In this document: positions 43,782 through 53,091 of the stretch, piece by piece | How the letters are laid out: every line of letters starts with the position of its first letter | Numbering within the stretch: position 1 is the stretch's first letter | Source: an uncultured Muribaculaceae bacterium | GTDB lineage: Bacteria; Bacteroidota; Bacteroidia; Bacteroidales; Muribaculaceae | Assembly (NCBI GenBank): GCA_910578395.1 | Contig: CAJTPZ010000001.1 | Location: 1-64,000, forward strand | Direction: 5' to 3' | Length of the DNA: 64,000 bases | Notes under the pieces: generated by a model | What the model saw: only the letters and a program-made list of their open reading frames with translations | Told to the model about the DNA's origin: nothing | Database searches by the model: none | Translations under genes and position numbers: made by a program

Positions 43782-44399
43782 TCACATCTCTTCGGCTTTG
43801 ACCTCCTGAGCCTCTTCTTCATAATCAGGAGATGAAGAAGAAACAGTTATCATTTTTTTGTTCAATATTTTGGCAGCACCAAGCTCAAGCATTGAGTTCA
43901 CCCCGTGGATAGCAATACCGATTCCTGTCATAAGCACCACAATATCAGCGGACGACCTTACGTTTCCGGCACAAAGTATAACCACCCCTTCAACTATAAC
44001 CACAATCGGAAGTATATAAAACCATCCCGGAAATTTTATTGGAGAAAAACCATAACCGAGAATATATATATGCCAAAGGCCGGCAAGAATCAGCACAACA
44101 GCCAGTGCGTAAACTATCACTCCCTCAAAAAAAGCGGGCAAAAGAAGCATTGCGGCGCCTATACACATACCTCCGATTCCCGACGTAGTTCCGATAAAAG
44201 TCGAACCGCTGCCGGCCACTTTTTTTCGGCGGCGACGAGTGGCCACAAGCAGATTTATGAGTCCCGTAAGCAGAAACAGCCCGCCTATCAGATAGATTAT
44301 AAGACTCAATATATCCTGCCTTTTCCACATCACACACAATGTCACACCGACAGCAAGTGCCAGAACGCTACTTATCCATTTTCCTATTCTTGCATTCAT
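43782..44399 (-). CDS. DUF308/HdeD-like membrane protein
   Basis: A 205-residue membrane protein with six predicted helices arranged in pairs, a basic loop RRRRKK after helix 2, and an acidic C-terminal tail (EEEAQEVKAEEM). The pattern resembles the HdeD/DUF308 family linked to acid stress in E. coli, but similarity is only in layout. Single gene with a -7 box TATATTTG upstream. Confidence 0.65.
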   Translation of the reverse strand: MNARIGKWISSVLALAVGVTLCVMWKRQDILSLIIYLIGGLFLLTGLINLLVATRRRRKKVAGSGSTFIGTTSGIGGMCIGAAMLLLPAFFEGVIVYALAVVLILAGLWHIYILGYGFSPIKFPGWFYILPIVVIVEGVVILCAGNVRSSADIVVLMTGIGIAIHGVNSMLELGAAKILNKKMITVSSSSPDYEEEAQEVKAEEM

Positions 44400-44435
44400 A
44401 GTTGTTACGTTTGATTATATATAATAAATGTATAA

Positions 44436-44443
44436 CAAATATA
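44436..44443 (-). promoter_or_regulatory. -7 box of the DUF308-like gene
   Basis: TATATTTG on the minus strand (44443-44436), 37 nt before the start codon; the LysE hairpin lies immediately upstream. No -33 TTG found. Confidence 0.4.
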
Positions 44444-44444
44444 T

Positions 44445-44462
44445 CCGAAGATCTGTCTTCGG
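44445..44462 (-). terminator. hairpin after the LysE gene
   Basis: A 7-bp stem (44445-44451 with 44456-44462) and 4-nt loop, 15 nt past the LysE stop. The tail ATATATTTGTT doubles as the next -7 box. Confidence 0.5.
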
Positions 44463-44477
44463 CATATAACTTTTTTT

Positions 44478-45119
44478 TTAACAGATCCAGCCCTTGACAC
44501 TGAAATATATCCCGGCACATGCCATGATCATGAGCAGAGAACCAATCACCTTGTTTATCAGCCACAATGAACGCACATTGATATGCGTTCTCACCTTATT
44601 CACAAAATAGGTGATAGCATACCACCACAATATCGCTCCAAGAAATATGGCAAGATATCCTGTGATATAATGATAAAACAGATAGTCAGGTGACAGAAAA
44701 TCAAATTGAGTGAACAATCCGATAATAAAGAAAAGTATCAGCGGATTGGAAAACGTAAAAAGAAATCCTGTAATGAAATCAATCCAATGCGTTTCATGCT
44801 TATCTTCTGGCTTTTTAAGACCTTTGGCTGGATTGCTCCTGAACAGATAGTAACCGAAAGCAAGTAGAACGAGACTTCCGAGAAACTGTAGAAGATTACG
44901 GTGCGACTCTATAAAATCGGTTATCAAAGCAAGCCCGAGACCGGCGAGCAGGCAATAAAACAGGTCGGAAAGCGCAGCTCCGATTCCGGTAAAAAATGCA
45001 GGCCAACGGCCCTTGTTCAGTGTCCGTTGTATACACAGCATTCCTATCGGCCCCATAGGAGCCGATATCAGCACACCTATAAGTATGCCGCTGAACATGA
45101 TCTTTGTGAAATACTGCAT
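44478..45119 (-). CDS. LysE/RhtB-family exporter
   Basis: A 213-residue inner-membrane exporter with six helices. The family opening GVLISAPMGPIGMLCIQRTLNKGR (residues 15 to 38, with PxGP) and the later FTFSNPLILFF are typical of amino-acid exporters. The substrate is unknown. I start at the ATG at 45119; a GTG two codons earlier is possible. A near-consensus AATCTTTG box lies about 20 nt upstream. Confidence 0.82.
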   Translation of the reverse strand: MQYFTKIMFSGILIGVLISAPMGPIGMLCIQRTLNKGRWPAFFTGIGAALSDLFYCLLAGLGLALITDFIESHRNLLQFLGSLVLLAFGYYLFRSNPAKGLKKPEDKHETHWIDFITGFLFTFSNPLILFFIIGLFTQFDFLSPDYLFYHYITGYLAIFLGAILWWYAITYFVNKVRTHINVRSLWLINKVIGSLLMIMACAGIYFSVKGWIC

Positions 45120-45316
45120 TTCCACAATGTAAAATTACAAAGATTTTTTCACAATCTAAGCCAAAAAAACATATTGGCTTATTCTCTTTAACTTTTTTCA
45201 TTGCGATAAACCCGCAATAGCACTCTGTTTCGTATATTTGATTCAAAGAATTGGCTTCGCCACCGCAAGCCATGTTTTGCATGACAATCGCTATTCTTCT
45301 CATCGAATATTCTTGC

Positions 45317-45324
45317 TATATTTG
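45317..45324 (+). promoter_or_regulatory. -7 box immediately before the PAP2 gene
   Basis: TATATTTG ends only 4 nt before the ATG at 45329, which would make a nearly leaderless mRNA. An identical TATATTTG lies at 45233-45240, so the upstream copy may be the one used. Neither has a clear -33 box. Confidence 0.35.
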
Positions 45325-45328
45325 TCAA

Positions 45329-46015
45329 ATGATAGACTACCTTATAGACTTAGACACCCAGCTCTTTCTGTTTTTTCACAACATAAGAGCTCCATTTCTT
45401 GACTCATTCATGTGGATGTTCTCCAAGCGCCTTATCTGGGCGCCGATGTACGCCACGATACTCATTTTTCTCTTCCGGCGTTACAACTGGCGTCAGGCTC
45501 TCATTTTCACTCTGGCGGTAATACTCACGATCACTCTTGCCGATCAGCTTTGTGCTTCACACCTACGCCCGTTCTTTGCACGATTCAGGCCTTCAAACCC
45601 TGAAAACCCACTCTCGGCAATGGTAACGATAGTCAACAATTACCGTAGCGGCTCCTACGGTTTTCCGTCGTGCCATGCTGCCAACACATTTGCTCTTGCA
45701 ACCATAGTCTCGCTCATTGCACGGCAACGTGGGCTCACAATATTCATGTTTCTCTGGGCCCTGATAACATGCTATTCCAGAGTATATCTCGGAGTCCATT
45801 ACCCCGGAGATCTAATTTTCGGCGGAATCATCGGATGGCTTTGTGCATTGCTTGTCTATTATGTGGCAACTGGTATATCCTCACGGTTGCTTATGCCTGC
45901 ACACACGCGACCGGCCAGACGTAGGTTTATGCGCTTTAAACCTGCCGCACTGATCATACTCGCAGGTATTACAACAATTATCGTGATAACAGCAGTAAGC
46001 CTGTGGAAAGCCTGA
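45329..46015 (+). CDS. PAP2-family membrane phosphatase
   Basis: A 228-residue inner-membrane phosphatase of the PAP2 family, which dephosphorylates lipid phosphates such as undecaprenyl pyrophosphate or phosphatidylglycerol phosphate. The three signature parts are present: HLRPFFARFRP (around 72), SGSYGFPSCHAANTF (around 108-122) and SRVYLGVHYPGD (around 152), with the catalytic His residues. Five to six membrane helices. I use the ATG at 45329; an earlier TTG gives an extension unlike the family. The downstream TPR gene overlaps its end. Confidence 0.88.
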   Translation: MIDYLIDLDTQLFLFFHNIRAPFLDSFMWMFSKRLIWAPMYATILIFLFRRYNWRQALIFTLAVILTITLADQLCASHLRPFFARFRPSNPENPLSAMVTIVNNYRSGSYGFPSCHAANTFALATIVSLIARQRGLTIFMFLWALITCYSRVYLGVHYPGDLIFGGIIGWLCALLVYYVATGISSRLLMPAHTRPARRRFMRFKPAALIILAGITTIIVITAVSLWKA

Positions 46016-46287
46016 CCGCCATACAAGAACGCATTTATAGACTTGCCGATGCCGGAGATTTTCAGCAGGCCCTTGAGCTCGCCCGTGAAACAGTGCGTGA
46101 CAATCCCGACAGCTCTGTCTCATGGTTTACACTCGGTAAAATTCTATGGCGTCTCGACAGACGTTCAGAAGCGACATCGGCCTACCGAACAGCGGTCGAC
46201 ATAGATCCCGACAGTCCGGCTGCCATTGCCCTGCAATACGCCGGGGATATCGCCGATTTTTTTAATCCCGATCTGTTCAATCCATGA
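46003..46287 (+). CDS. small TPR protein
   Basis: A 94-residue protein with about two TPR repeats (AIQERIYRLADAGDFQQALE, then SWFTLGKILWRLDRR) and no signal peptide, so it should bind other proteins in the cytoplasm. The GTG start overlaps the PAP2 stop by 13 nt; no ATG is available in this frame, so translation is probably coupled to PAP2. The partner is unknown. Confidence 0.65.
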   Translation: MESLTAIQERIYRLADAGDFQQALELARETVRDNPDSSVSWFTLGKILWRLDRRSEATSAYRTAVDIDPDSPAAIALQYAGDIADFFNPDLFNP

Positions 46288-46339
46288 AAATAATAAAAGT
46301 CGTTATACAGCCATTCAATAACCAATACCTAAAATATTT

Positions 46340-47761
46340 ATGAAATTATCATCCATAGCAATTGCCGCTGCAATCATCTTGCCGGCAACCGCTTCTGCCG
46401 GAGTGTCAAGAAAATCCGCTCCAAACGATGTGATACTACACGCCTGGAGCTGGTCCTTCAACACCATAGCCGACAATATGAAAAAGATCGCAGATGCCGG
46501 CTACGACTATGTTCAGACATCCCCCGCACAGGCCTGCTATGTCGGAGAAGAAGGCGGACTTGCTCTGTTCAGCAAGCCGGGTGATCCCGTAAAAGGAAAA
46601 TGGTACTATTATTACCAGCCCACCGACTGGACAATAGGAAACTACCTTCTTGGATCACGTGACGACTTCAAAGCCATGGCCGACAGCGCCATGAAATACA
46701 ACGTGCGCATTATCGTCGATGTGCTTCCCAACCACACCGCTATCGAACACAACGCGGTCCTCCCTGCTCTTGACCACGCCGTAGGAGGTCACGAAAACCT
46801 CTTCCATGCCAACGGCTTCAAAGACATTACACAATGGGATGACCGTGAAGAATGCACAACAGGCAAAATGGGCGGACTCCCCGATGTCAACACTGAAAAT
46901 CCCGATTTTCAGTACTATTATCTCCAGTACGTCAACGACCTCATCAACCTCGGAGCACGAGGATTCCGATATGATACGGCCAAACACATAGGATTGCCAT
47001 CCGACCCAGTCGATCCCAAAGCCGATAAAAACAACTTCTGGCCTGTTGCCACAGGTCGTGAAGGAGTCAAAGGCCTTTCGCTCCTTATGCCAGACTCACT
47101 CTTCATCTATGGAGAGGTCCTTCAGGGACGCAATGTCAAAGAACTTGAGTATTCCCAATACATCGGACAGACAGCATCCAACCTCGGCCATGCTTTGCGT
47201 CAGGTACTTGAAAAACGCAACTTCAATGCAACCGACATAATAAGCTATCACCATCCGGCCTCTCCATCGACACTTGTGACATGGGTTGAAAGCCACGACA
47301 CATACTGCAATCAACATGAATCGGCAGATCTCACCGACGATCAGATACGTCTCGGATGGGTTTATCTTACCTCCCGGGCCGGAGGAACGCCACTGTTCTT
47401 CTCTCGTCCTGCAGGATCAACACGCGACAACTATTGGGGTGACAACCGCGTCGGTCCACGTGGAAACGACGAATTCTTCCATCCAGAAGTCATTGCGGCC
47501 AACACCTTCCGTCACAAAATGGCCGGACAGCCTGAAGCAATCAGCACAAACGGCAAAGGCACTGTCATACAGATATCACGCGGCACACGCGGCACGGCCC
47601 TAATCAACCTCTCCACCAAAGCAACCGAAATCAAGATGGCGACCGCCATACCCGATGGCAATTACATCGATCCTGTCCACAATACCCATTTCACTGTAGC
47701 CGACGGAACGATCACCGCCAAACTTGCCCCGCAGACGACCTACACACTCTACTCCAGATAA
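46340..47761 (+). CDS. secreted GH13 alpha-amylase
   Basis: A 473-residue periplasmic enzyme cleaving internal alpha-1,4 bonds of starch or glycogen-like glucans. Signal peptide 1-20 (TASAG), then the GH13 barrel with the conserved regions: VDVLPNH, GFRYDTAKH (nucleophile Asp), IYGEVL (acid/base Glu) and WVESHDTY. A C-terminal beta domain follows. There is no lipobox and no carbohydrate-binding module. It is 52 nt after the TPR gene and could be co-transcribed; it does not sit in a starch PUL. Confidence 0.92.
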   Translation: MKLSSIAIAAAIILPATASAGVSRKSAPNDVILHAWSWSFNTIADNMKKIADAGYDYVQTSPAQACYVGEEGGLALFSKPGDPVKGKWYYYYQPTDWTIGNYLLGSRDDFKAMADSAMKYNVRIIVDVLPNHTAIEHNAVLPALDHAVGGHENLFHANGFKDITQWDDREECTTGKMGGLPDVNTENPDFQYYYLQYVNDLINLGARGFRYDTAKHIGLPSDPVDPKADKNNFWPVATGREGVKGLSLLMPDSLFIYGEVLQGRNVKELEYSQYIGQTASNLGHALRQVLEKRNFNATDIISYHHPASPSTLVTWVESHDTYCNQHESADLTDDQIRLGWVYLTSRAGGTPLFFSRPAGSTRDNYWGDNRVGPRGNDEFFHPEVIAANTFRHKMAGQPEAISTNGKGTVIQISRGTRGTALINLSTKATEIKMATAIPDGNYIDPVHNTHFTVADGTITAKLAPQTTYTLYSR

Positions 47762-47784
47762 ACCAGAAAACCTATCGGATACCA

Positions 47785-47811
47785 CGGGCGCACCCTCAAT
47801 GGATGCGCCCG
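47785..47811. terminator. hairpin between convergent amylase and S9 peptidase genes
   Basis: An 8-bp GC-rich stem (47785-47792 with 47804-47811) lies 23 nt after the amylase stop and 22 nt before the S9 peptidase stop. There is no long T-run on either side. Confidence 0.5.
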
Positions 47812-47833
47812 CCTGCAATATATCAATAATACT

Positions 47834-50281
47834 CTATCTCTTAGGTATGTCTACCGAAGTTTCCTTCTCGCCAAGCAGATGCTGCGAGAAGAAATCAACC
47901 ATACGCCAATAAAAATACTCGTCCATCGATCCGAAGCTATGGCGCTGCTCAGGAAGCATGACCAGATCAAAACGTTTGCCGGCGCGTATCAAAGCGTTCA
48001 CCACACGTATAGTATTGGCAGGGTGCACATTATTGTCAATCTCTCCGGTCACGAGCATCAGGTGTCCCTTAAGATTTCTGGCGATTTCCGGGTTGGTGGC
48101 AATCTTATACACAAATGTAGTGTCGCCCTCCTCTGTCACTTCCTCTTTGACTCCATGATGCTTCTCGCTCCACCAGCGGTTATAGATACTGTTGTCATGG
48201 TTGCCGGCACAGGAAACACCTGCCTTGAAGAAATCAGGATAAGAGAACATCGCGGCTGCGGTCATAAATCCACCGCCTGAATGTCCGTGCATACCGACCC
48301 GCTCGATATCGATAAACGGATATTCACGCGCAAGCTGCTCGATAGCATATTTATGATCGGCCAAAGGATAATCGCGCATATTGCCGTAGCCATAATTATG
48401 GTACCACTTCGAGCGCGATGGGTGACCTCCGCGTTGTCCTACATTTATCACAATAAAGCCAGCCTGAGCCAGACGGTCGTTTCTCACACTCATACGCGAG
48501 AACGGATAGGTGGTCGATTCTGTCTGAGGACCAGGGTAAACATAATCGATGATCGGATAAACCTTTGTAGAATCAAAATCAAATGGCTTGAACATCGTGC
48601 CCCAGAGATCGGTGACTCCGTCAGCAGCCTTCACCTTGAACACTTCGGGGAACTTATACCCTGCGGCAAAAAGCTGGCTGAAATCAGCTTCATGCAGATC
48701 CATCACCTTATTGCCCTGATTGTCGAGAAGCACAGCATTCGGCACTGTATTCACTCGCGAATAGTTGTCAACTACAAAGCGGCAGTCGTCATCTATCTCC
48801 GCACGATGGAAATAATCCCCTTTTGTGACAAGTTTCAAACCACTGCCATCAAAATTCACACGATAAAGATGCTCGTAATATGGATTTTCTTTCTCATCCA
48901 TACCGTTAGCCATGAAATAGACAGTACGGGCAGGACTGTCCACTTTTAAAACACGCGAGACATGCCACGGCCCCTTGGTTATACGGTTCTTAAGATTGCC
49001 CTCGTCGTCATATAGATAAAGATGAGCCCATCCGTCACGCTCGCTCCAGTAAACAATCTCTTTGCCGTCTGAAGCAAGCTTCACCGGCTGCATGTCTACA
49101 TAAGTGTTAAGACGCTCCTTTATCACCGGAACAACAGAATCCTGCCCTATTGTATAGCTACACACATCAACACGATGCAGGTCACGGCTTGTGCGGGTCA
49201 GATAAAACTTGTTATTGTCACCCGTCCACACACTCTTCATGTACTCGTCGTTAGCCTGACGGTGTGTGGGACTTTCTGTTTCAATATCTATAGTCTGGTC
49301 CTTGAATGCGCTGGCATCGACCTCCTTGCGTGTGTTGTTGGTCATGTCGAACACATAAAGATGGTACTGGGGTGCCTCTTTTTCACCAGGCATATGATAT
49401 TTGTAGGTTTCCAGCGTAGGACGCGGCTGAGCCACCGAGTTTATCACCCACAAAGGCTTCACATCCCGCTGATCGTCGAGCACAGTTGCAAAATGCTTTG
49501 AATCAGGCGACCAGGCACCATAAGCGGCTTTGCGCTTGCCGTTGCAGAGAGTGTCGGTGTTAAGAGTGCTGTAAGGTATTCCATAACCGAAATCAGGCTC
49601 TCCGTCAAACGTCAACTGAATGTCCACAATAGTCGAGTCATTTTCATCTTTACGGGCCTTCTCGTAATCCTCGATACTCATCTTGTACAGATTAAGATCC
49701 TTGGCATATACGACAGTCTTGCCGTCAGGCGAAACCGATCCCCAGCCCAGACGTTTTGGATCTTTCTCCTTATCAGTAAGATGTGTAAGCTTTTTTGTCG
49801 GATAATCATATGAGAAATAGAAAATCTTTTTCTCCTTCTTTCCTTTGCCGTCCTTTTTGCCGTTTTCACCATCCTTATTCACCTCTTCGTCTATTGTCGA
49901 GGTTACCTCAAAAGTGAACGTACGGTTATCTTTGCCTATCTTGAGATTTCTGATCGGCATGTGGCGTCCTTCAAACGGGTCTCCCACAATCTCTGTCAGT
50001 TGCGAGGCCATGTCATCACGGTCAAAAAGCGGAGTGCGGGTACGGGCGACAGGATCGACCACATACCAGAAATCCCCGTCACTGGTTTTATAAGTAAACC
50101 AGAACTTGTTTCCCTCAGGAAACCATCGCGGAGTAACCTGCGTTGAAAACAACATCGTACCGAGCTTGTCGGCTGTAAACTTTTCTGCCTGGATATACCC
50201 CGGGAGTCTGTCTCCCGCCCGCCCTACGGCTACAAAAGCCGCAAGCGCCAGCACAGCAAGTGCTAATCGTAATTTTTTCAT
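47834..50281 (-). CDS. S9-family prolyl oligopeptidase / DPP IV-like peptidase
   Basis: An 815-residue exported serine peptidase (signal peptide 1-22, GRAG) expected to remove dipeptides or cleave after proline from peptides in the periplasm. The N-terminal two thirds form a beta-propeller (DPP IV type). The C-terminal alpha/beta-hydrolase domain holds the triad: Ser in GMHGHSGGGFM (near 667), Asp in VTGEIDNNVH and His in PEQRHSFG. Monocistronic, with a two-box promoter 90 nt upstream. Confidence 0.9.
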   Translation of the reverse strand: MKKLRLALAVLALAAFVAVGRAGDRLPGYIQAEKFTADKLGTMLFSTQVTPRWFPEGNKFWFTYKTSDGDFWYVVDPVARTRTPLFDRDDMASQLTEIVGDPFEGRHMPIRNLKIGKDNRTFTFEVTSTIDEEVNKDGENGKKDGKGKKEKKIFYFSYDYPTKKLTHLTDKEKDPKRLGWGSVSPDGKTVVYAKDLNLYKMSIEDYEKARKDENDSTIVDIQLTFDGEPDFGYGIPYSTLNTDTLCNGKRKAAYGAWSPDSKHFATVLDDQRDVKPLWVINSVAQPRPTLETYKYHMPGEKEAPQYHLYVFDMTNNTRKEVDASAFKDQTIDIETESPTHRQANDEYMKSVWTGDNNKFYLTRTSRDLHRVDVCSYTIGQDSVVPVIKERLNTYVDMQPVKLASDGKEIVYWSERDGWAHLYLYDDEGNLKNRITKGPWHVSRVLKVDSPARTVYFMANGMDEKENPYYEHLYRVNFDGSGLKLVTKGDYFHRAEIDDDCRFVVDNYSRVNTVPNAVLLDNQGNKVMDLHEADFSQLFAAGYKFPEVFKVKAADGVTDLWGTMFKPFDFDSTKVYPIIDYVYPGPQTESTTYPFSRMSVRNDRLAQAGFIVINVGQRGGHPSRSKWYHNYGYGNMRDYPLADHKYAIEQLAREYPFIDIERVGMHGHSGGGFMTAAAMFSYPDFFKAGVSCAGNHDNSIYNRWWSEKHHGVKEEVTEEGDTTFVYKIATNPEIARNLKGHLMLVTGEIDNNVHPANTIRVVNALIRAGKRFDLVMLPEQRHSFGSMDEYFYWRMVDFFSQHLLGEKETSVDIPKR

Positions 50282-50370
50282 TTATGTTCTGTCTTTGTAT
50301 TGTTTTTTTCCATTGATGGAGTGATTGGGGCCCGCGACTGTCAGTAATAAGCCATAATCGCTTCGATATG

Positions 50371-50401
50371 CAAAGATAACTCCACGCACTTGTATTATCA
50401 A
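50371..50401 (-). promoter_or_regulatory. promoter of the S9 peptidase gene
   Basis: On the minus strand TTG (50401-50399), 20 nt, then TATCTTTG (50378-50371), close to the ideal pattern. Leader of about 80 nt. Confidence 0.7.
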
Positions 50402-50434
50402 GTGTTAAATGGCCGCTTTTATTTCACAATTTGT

Positions 50435-50442
50435 TATTTTTG
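50435..50442 (+). promoter_or_regulatory. -7 box of the SGNH hydrolase pair
   Basis: TATTTTTG on the plus strand, 63 nt before the first SGNH gene. It is the divergent partner of the S9 promoter. No -33 TTG visible. Confidence 0.45.
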
Positions 50443-50505
50443 TAAATTGAAAAACATTTCGACACGGCTCAATAAACCTATAAGTTTTTAACAGATCAAT
50501 AAACC

Positions 50506-51204
50506 ATGAAAAAATTTCTGCTTTCTGCTGCAATCCTTTTCATCGGCGCTGTCACTGCATCAGCCGATGAAGATTGGGACTGGCCCAACTACAACTACTA
50601 TGCCGACGCCAACGCCGAGCTCCTAAAAAATAAGCCCGACGATCCACGCCGCGTTATCTTCTTCGGCAACTCCATCACTGAAGGATGGCCGATACACCGC
50701 CCTGAGTTCTTCACCGAAAACGGATTCATCGGACGCGGAATCTCCGGCCAGACGACCTATCACTTCCTGCTCCGCTTCATCGAGGATGTAATCAAACTGA
50801 AACCTGCTGCTGTAGTCATATGCGCTGCCGGAAACGATGTCGCCGAGAACACATGCCCCTATAAAGAGGAACGCTCGTTCAACAACATCGTCGGACTCAT
50901 CGACATGGCACAGGCCCACGGTATCAAGGTCATACTCACATCAGTCCTCCCAGCTGCGAAATTCAGCTGGGCGCCCGAGATCACTGGCTCATCCGACAAG
51001 ATCGCTTCGATGAATGTCAGGCTCAAGGAGTATGCCGACACGCACGACATACCCTACGTCGATTACTATTCATCACTTGTCAACGGACAGCCCGACCGCG
51101 CTTTCAAGGCCGAACTGTCGGGCGACGGAGTCCACCCCAACGCCGAAGGCTATAAGATCATGGAGAAAATCGTTCTCCCTGTCATCCGCAAGTATGTTCC
51201 CTGA
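50506..51204 (+). CDS. SGNH/GDSL hydrolase, secreted (first of tandem pair)
   Basis: A 232-residue exported esterase-like protein (signal peptide 1-20, ASA). SGNH blocks are complete: GNSITEG with Ser56, GISGQTTY, AAGNDVAEN with Asn110, and DGVHPN with Asp207 and His210. Such enzymes deacetylate glycans or cleave lipid or sugar esters; the substrate is unknown. Together with its neighbour it looks like a duplication; the first 23 nt of coding sequence are identical in both. Confidence 0.88.
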   Translation: MKKFLLSAAILFIGAVTASADEDWDWPNYNYYADANAELLKNKPDDPRRVIFFGNSITEGWPIHRPEFFTENGFIGRGISGQTTYHFLLRFIEDVIKLKPAAVVICAAGNDVAENTCPYKEERSFNNIVGLIDMAQAHGIKVILTSVLPAAKFSWAPEITGSSDKIASMNVRLKEYADTHDIPYVDYYSSLVNGQPDRAFKAELSGDGVHPNAEGYKIMEKIVLPVIRKYVP

Positions 51205-51233
51205 TTAAGATTTCACTTAAATATTCTCTTACA

Positions 51234-51929
51234 ATGAAAAAATTTCTGCTTTCTGCCGTCGCACTCTTCACCGTCGCACTGTCGGTTAATGCCGACGACA
51301 ACTGGGACTGGCCCAACTACAGGCGATACGCCGCTCAGAATGCCGAACTTATGCAGAATGTCCCTGAAGATCCGCGACGTGTCGTTTTCTTCGGAAATTC
51401 AATTACAGAAGGATGGGCAAGAATAAAGCCTGAATTTTTTAAAAAAAACGACTTTGTCGGACGAGGCATTTCCGGTCAGACAACCTATCAGTTTCTACTC
51501 CGTTTCCGCGAAGATGCCATAAACCTGAAACCCGCGCTGATTGTCCTTAATGCTGCCACCAATGACATAGCGGAAAACACTTGCCCCTACAACGAAGAAC
51601 GCACCCTTCAAAACATCATTTCCATGGCTGAGATGGCACAGGCAAATGGTATCAAGATCATTCTGACATCTGTGCTGCCGGCAGCCAAATTCGGCTGGAG
51701 AACATCTATAACTGATTCTTCCGAGAAAATTCAATCGCTGAACGCACGCATAAAACAGTATGCCGAACAAAATGACATACCCTATGTCGACTACTATGCC
51801 AAACTCGTGCATGGCGAAAACAAAGCGCTTAATCCAGCTTACTCAACAGACGGCGTGCACCCGACCGCCGAAGGCTACGATGTCATGGAAAAAACAATAC
51901 TTCCCGTCGTAAGAAAATACGTTCCCTGA
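51234..51929 (+). CDS. SGNH/GDSL hydrolase, secreted (second of tandem pair)
   Basis: A 231-residue paralogue of the preceding gene, roughly 60 percent identical by eye, with the same signal peptide start. Ser56 in GNSITEG and the DGVHPT end are retained, but block III reads AATNDIAEN, so the Gly before the oxyanion-hole Asn is Thr. It probably has a related but shifted substrate. It starts 29 nt after its twin, in the same operon, and converges on the epimerase gene. Confidence 0.87.
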   Translation: MKKFLLSAVALFTVALSVNADDNWDWPNYRRYAAQNAELMQNVPEDPRRVVFFGNSITEGWARIKPEFFKKNDFVGRGISGQTTYQFLLRFREDAINLKPALIVLNAATNDIAENTCPYNEERTLQNIISMAEMAQANGIKIILTSVLPAAKFGWRTSITDSSEKIQSLNARIKQYAEQNDIPYVDYYAKLVHGENKALNPAYSTDGVHPTAEGYDVMEKTILPVVRKYVP

Positions 51930-51934
51930 AACAT

Positions 51935-53062
51935 CTAAATCTCAACGACTCCGATTCCCGGGCGATCCGATGGCAAAGTAATTTTCCCGTCTACAATCTT
52001 AAGCCCGTCAAACGGATCATTGGTTATCAACAGATTACCGTCCAAATCCGCCCAGTCGGCCATTGGTGCCAGCTGGGCGGCTGCTGTTACAGCACATGAC
52101 GTCTCCGTCATGCAGCCAAGCATTACCTTCAGGCCAAGGGCCTTAGCCACAACCGCCATCTCATGGGCCTGATGCATGCCGCCACATTTCATCAGTTTTA
52201 TATTGATGCCGTCATACACGTCAGCTATGCGTCGAACATCATCTACCAACTGTACAGCCTCGTCTGCAATAATCGGAAGCGGCGAATGCTCACGCAACCA
52301 CATTGTGTTCTTCACATCGGTCTTGTCAAAAGGTTGTTCGACAAACAGACAGCCTCTGTCGGCAAGCCAATGGCACATATCCAAAGCCATCTTCCTGTCA
52401 GTCCATCCCTGATTCACATCAGCGCATATAGGCACATCGGTCATCGATCTTATCAGTTCGACGGTTTCCTTATCCCGGTCAAGACCCATCTTCACTTTCA
52501 GGACACGATAGGGCGAAGCCTCTTGGACCTTCTGCCTTACAACCTCCGGAGTGTCAATTCCTATCGTAAACGACGTGCATGGCGCATCAGCAGCGCTCAG
52601 TCCCCACATTCTATGCCACGGTTGTCCGGTAATCTTCCCGACAATATCGTGCAAAGCTATATCTACGGCACATTTAGCCGCATAATTGCCATTGGATACA
52701 ATATCCATGTACCGGTGGATCTCCCCTATTCTGAACGGGTCGTTGAATTGCGTGAGATCAAGTTGCGATAGAAAATTGCACACCGATTTCTCACTCTCGC
52801 CGAGGTATGGCGGCATAGAGGCCTCTCCATAACCGATAATACCGTCAAACTCTATTCTGACAAGCACATCAGGAGTCACAGTGCGGCTCGACTTAGCAAG
52901 ATTGAACGCATGACGCAGATGAAGTTCATGAGGTGTAAACGACAGATTCAAACGACCGGGCTTCATGGCCCTTTTCGCAATCTGACCTCTCAAACCTAAC
53001 GGAACCAGTGTTACAGCCGCAGCCCCCAATACACTGTTTCGCAAAAAAGTTCTCCTGTCCAT
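51935..53062 (-). CDS. L-Ala-D/L-Glu (dipeptide) epimerase with Tat-type signal
   Basis: A 375-residue enolase-superfamily protein that should epimerise L-Ala-D-Glu from murein to L-Ala-L-Glu. Catalytic lysines Lys189 and Lys191 (KVKMG), metal ligands Asp215 (DVNQGW), Glu242 (VEQP) and Asp267 (ADEA), and Lys289 on the opposite side are visible. Unusually, it opens MDRRTFLRNS followed by a hydrophobic stretch, as in twin-arginine signals, so it may act outside the cytoplasm. It lies 29 nt after the NlpC/P60 gene, the classic partner for this activity. Last gene of the parE operon. Confidence 0.87.
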   Translation of the reverse strand: MDRRTFLRNSVLGAAAVTLVPLGLRGQIAKRAMKPGRLNLSFTPHELHLRHAFNLAKSSRTVTPDVLVRIEFDGIIGYGEASMPPYLGESEKSVCNFLSQLDLTQFNDPFRIGEIHRYMDIVSNGNYAAKCAVDIALHDIVGKITGQPWHRMWGLSAADAPCTSFTIGIDTPEVVRQKVQEASPYRVLKVKMGLDRDKETVELIRSMTDVPICADVNQGWTDRKMALDMCHWLADRGCLFVEQPFDKTDVKNTMWLREHSPLPIIADEAVQLVDDVRRIADVYDGINIKLMKCGGMHQAHEMAVVAKALGLKVMLGCMTETSCAVTAAAQLAPMADWADLDGNLLITNDPFDGLKIVDGKITLPSDRPGIGVVEI

Positions 53063-53091
53063 CAGCTATCCGATTATTGTTCCCGACTCTT

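Noticed and set aside
45251..45328. TTG-started extension of the PAP2 protein
   Set aside because: The added residues are not family-like and the ATG at 45329 gives the usual N-terminus.
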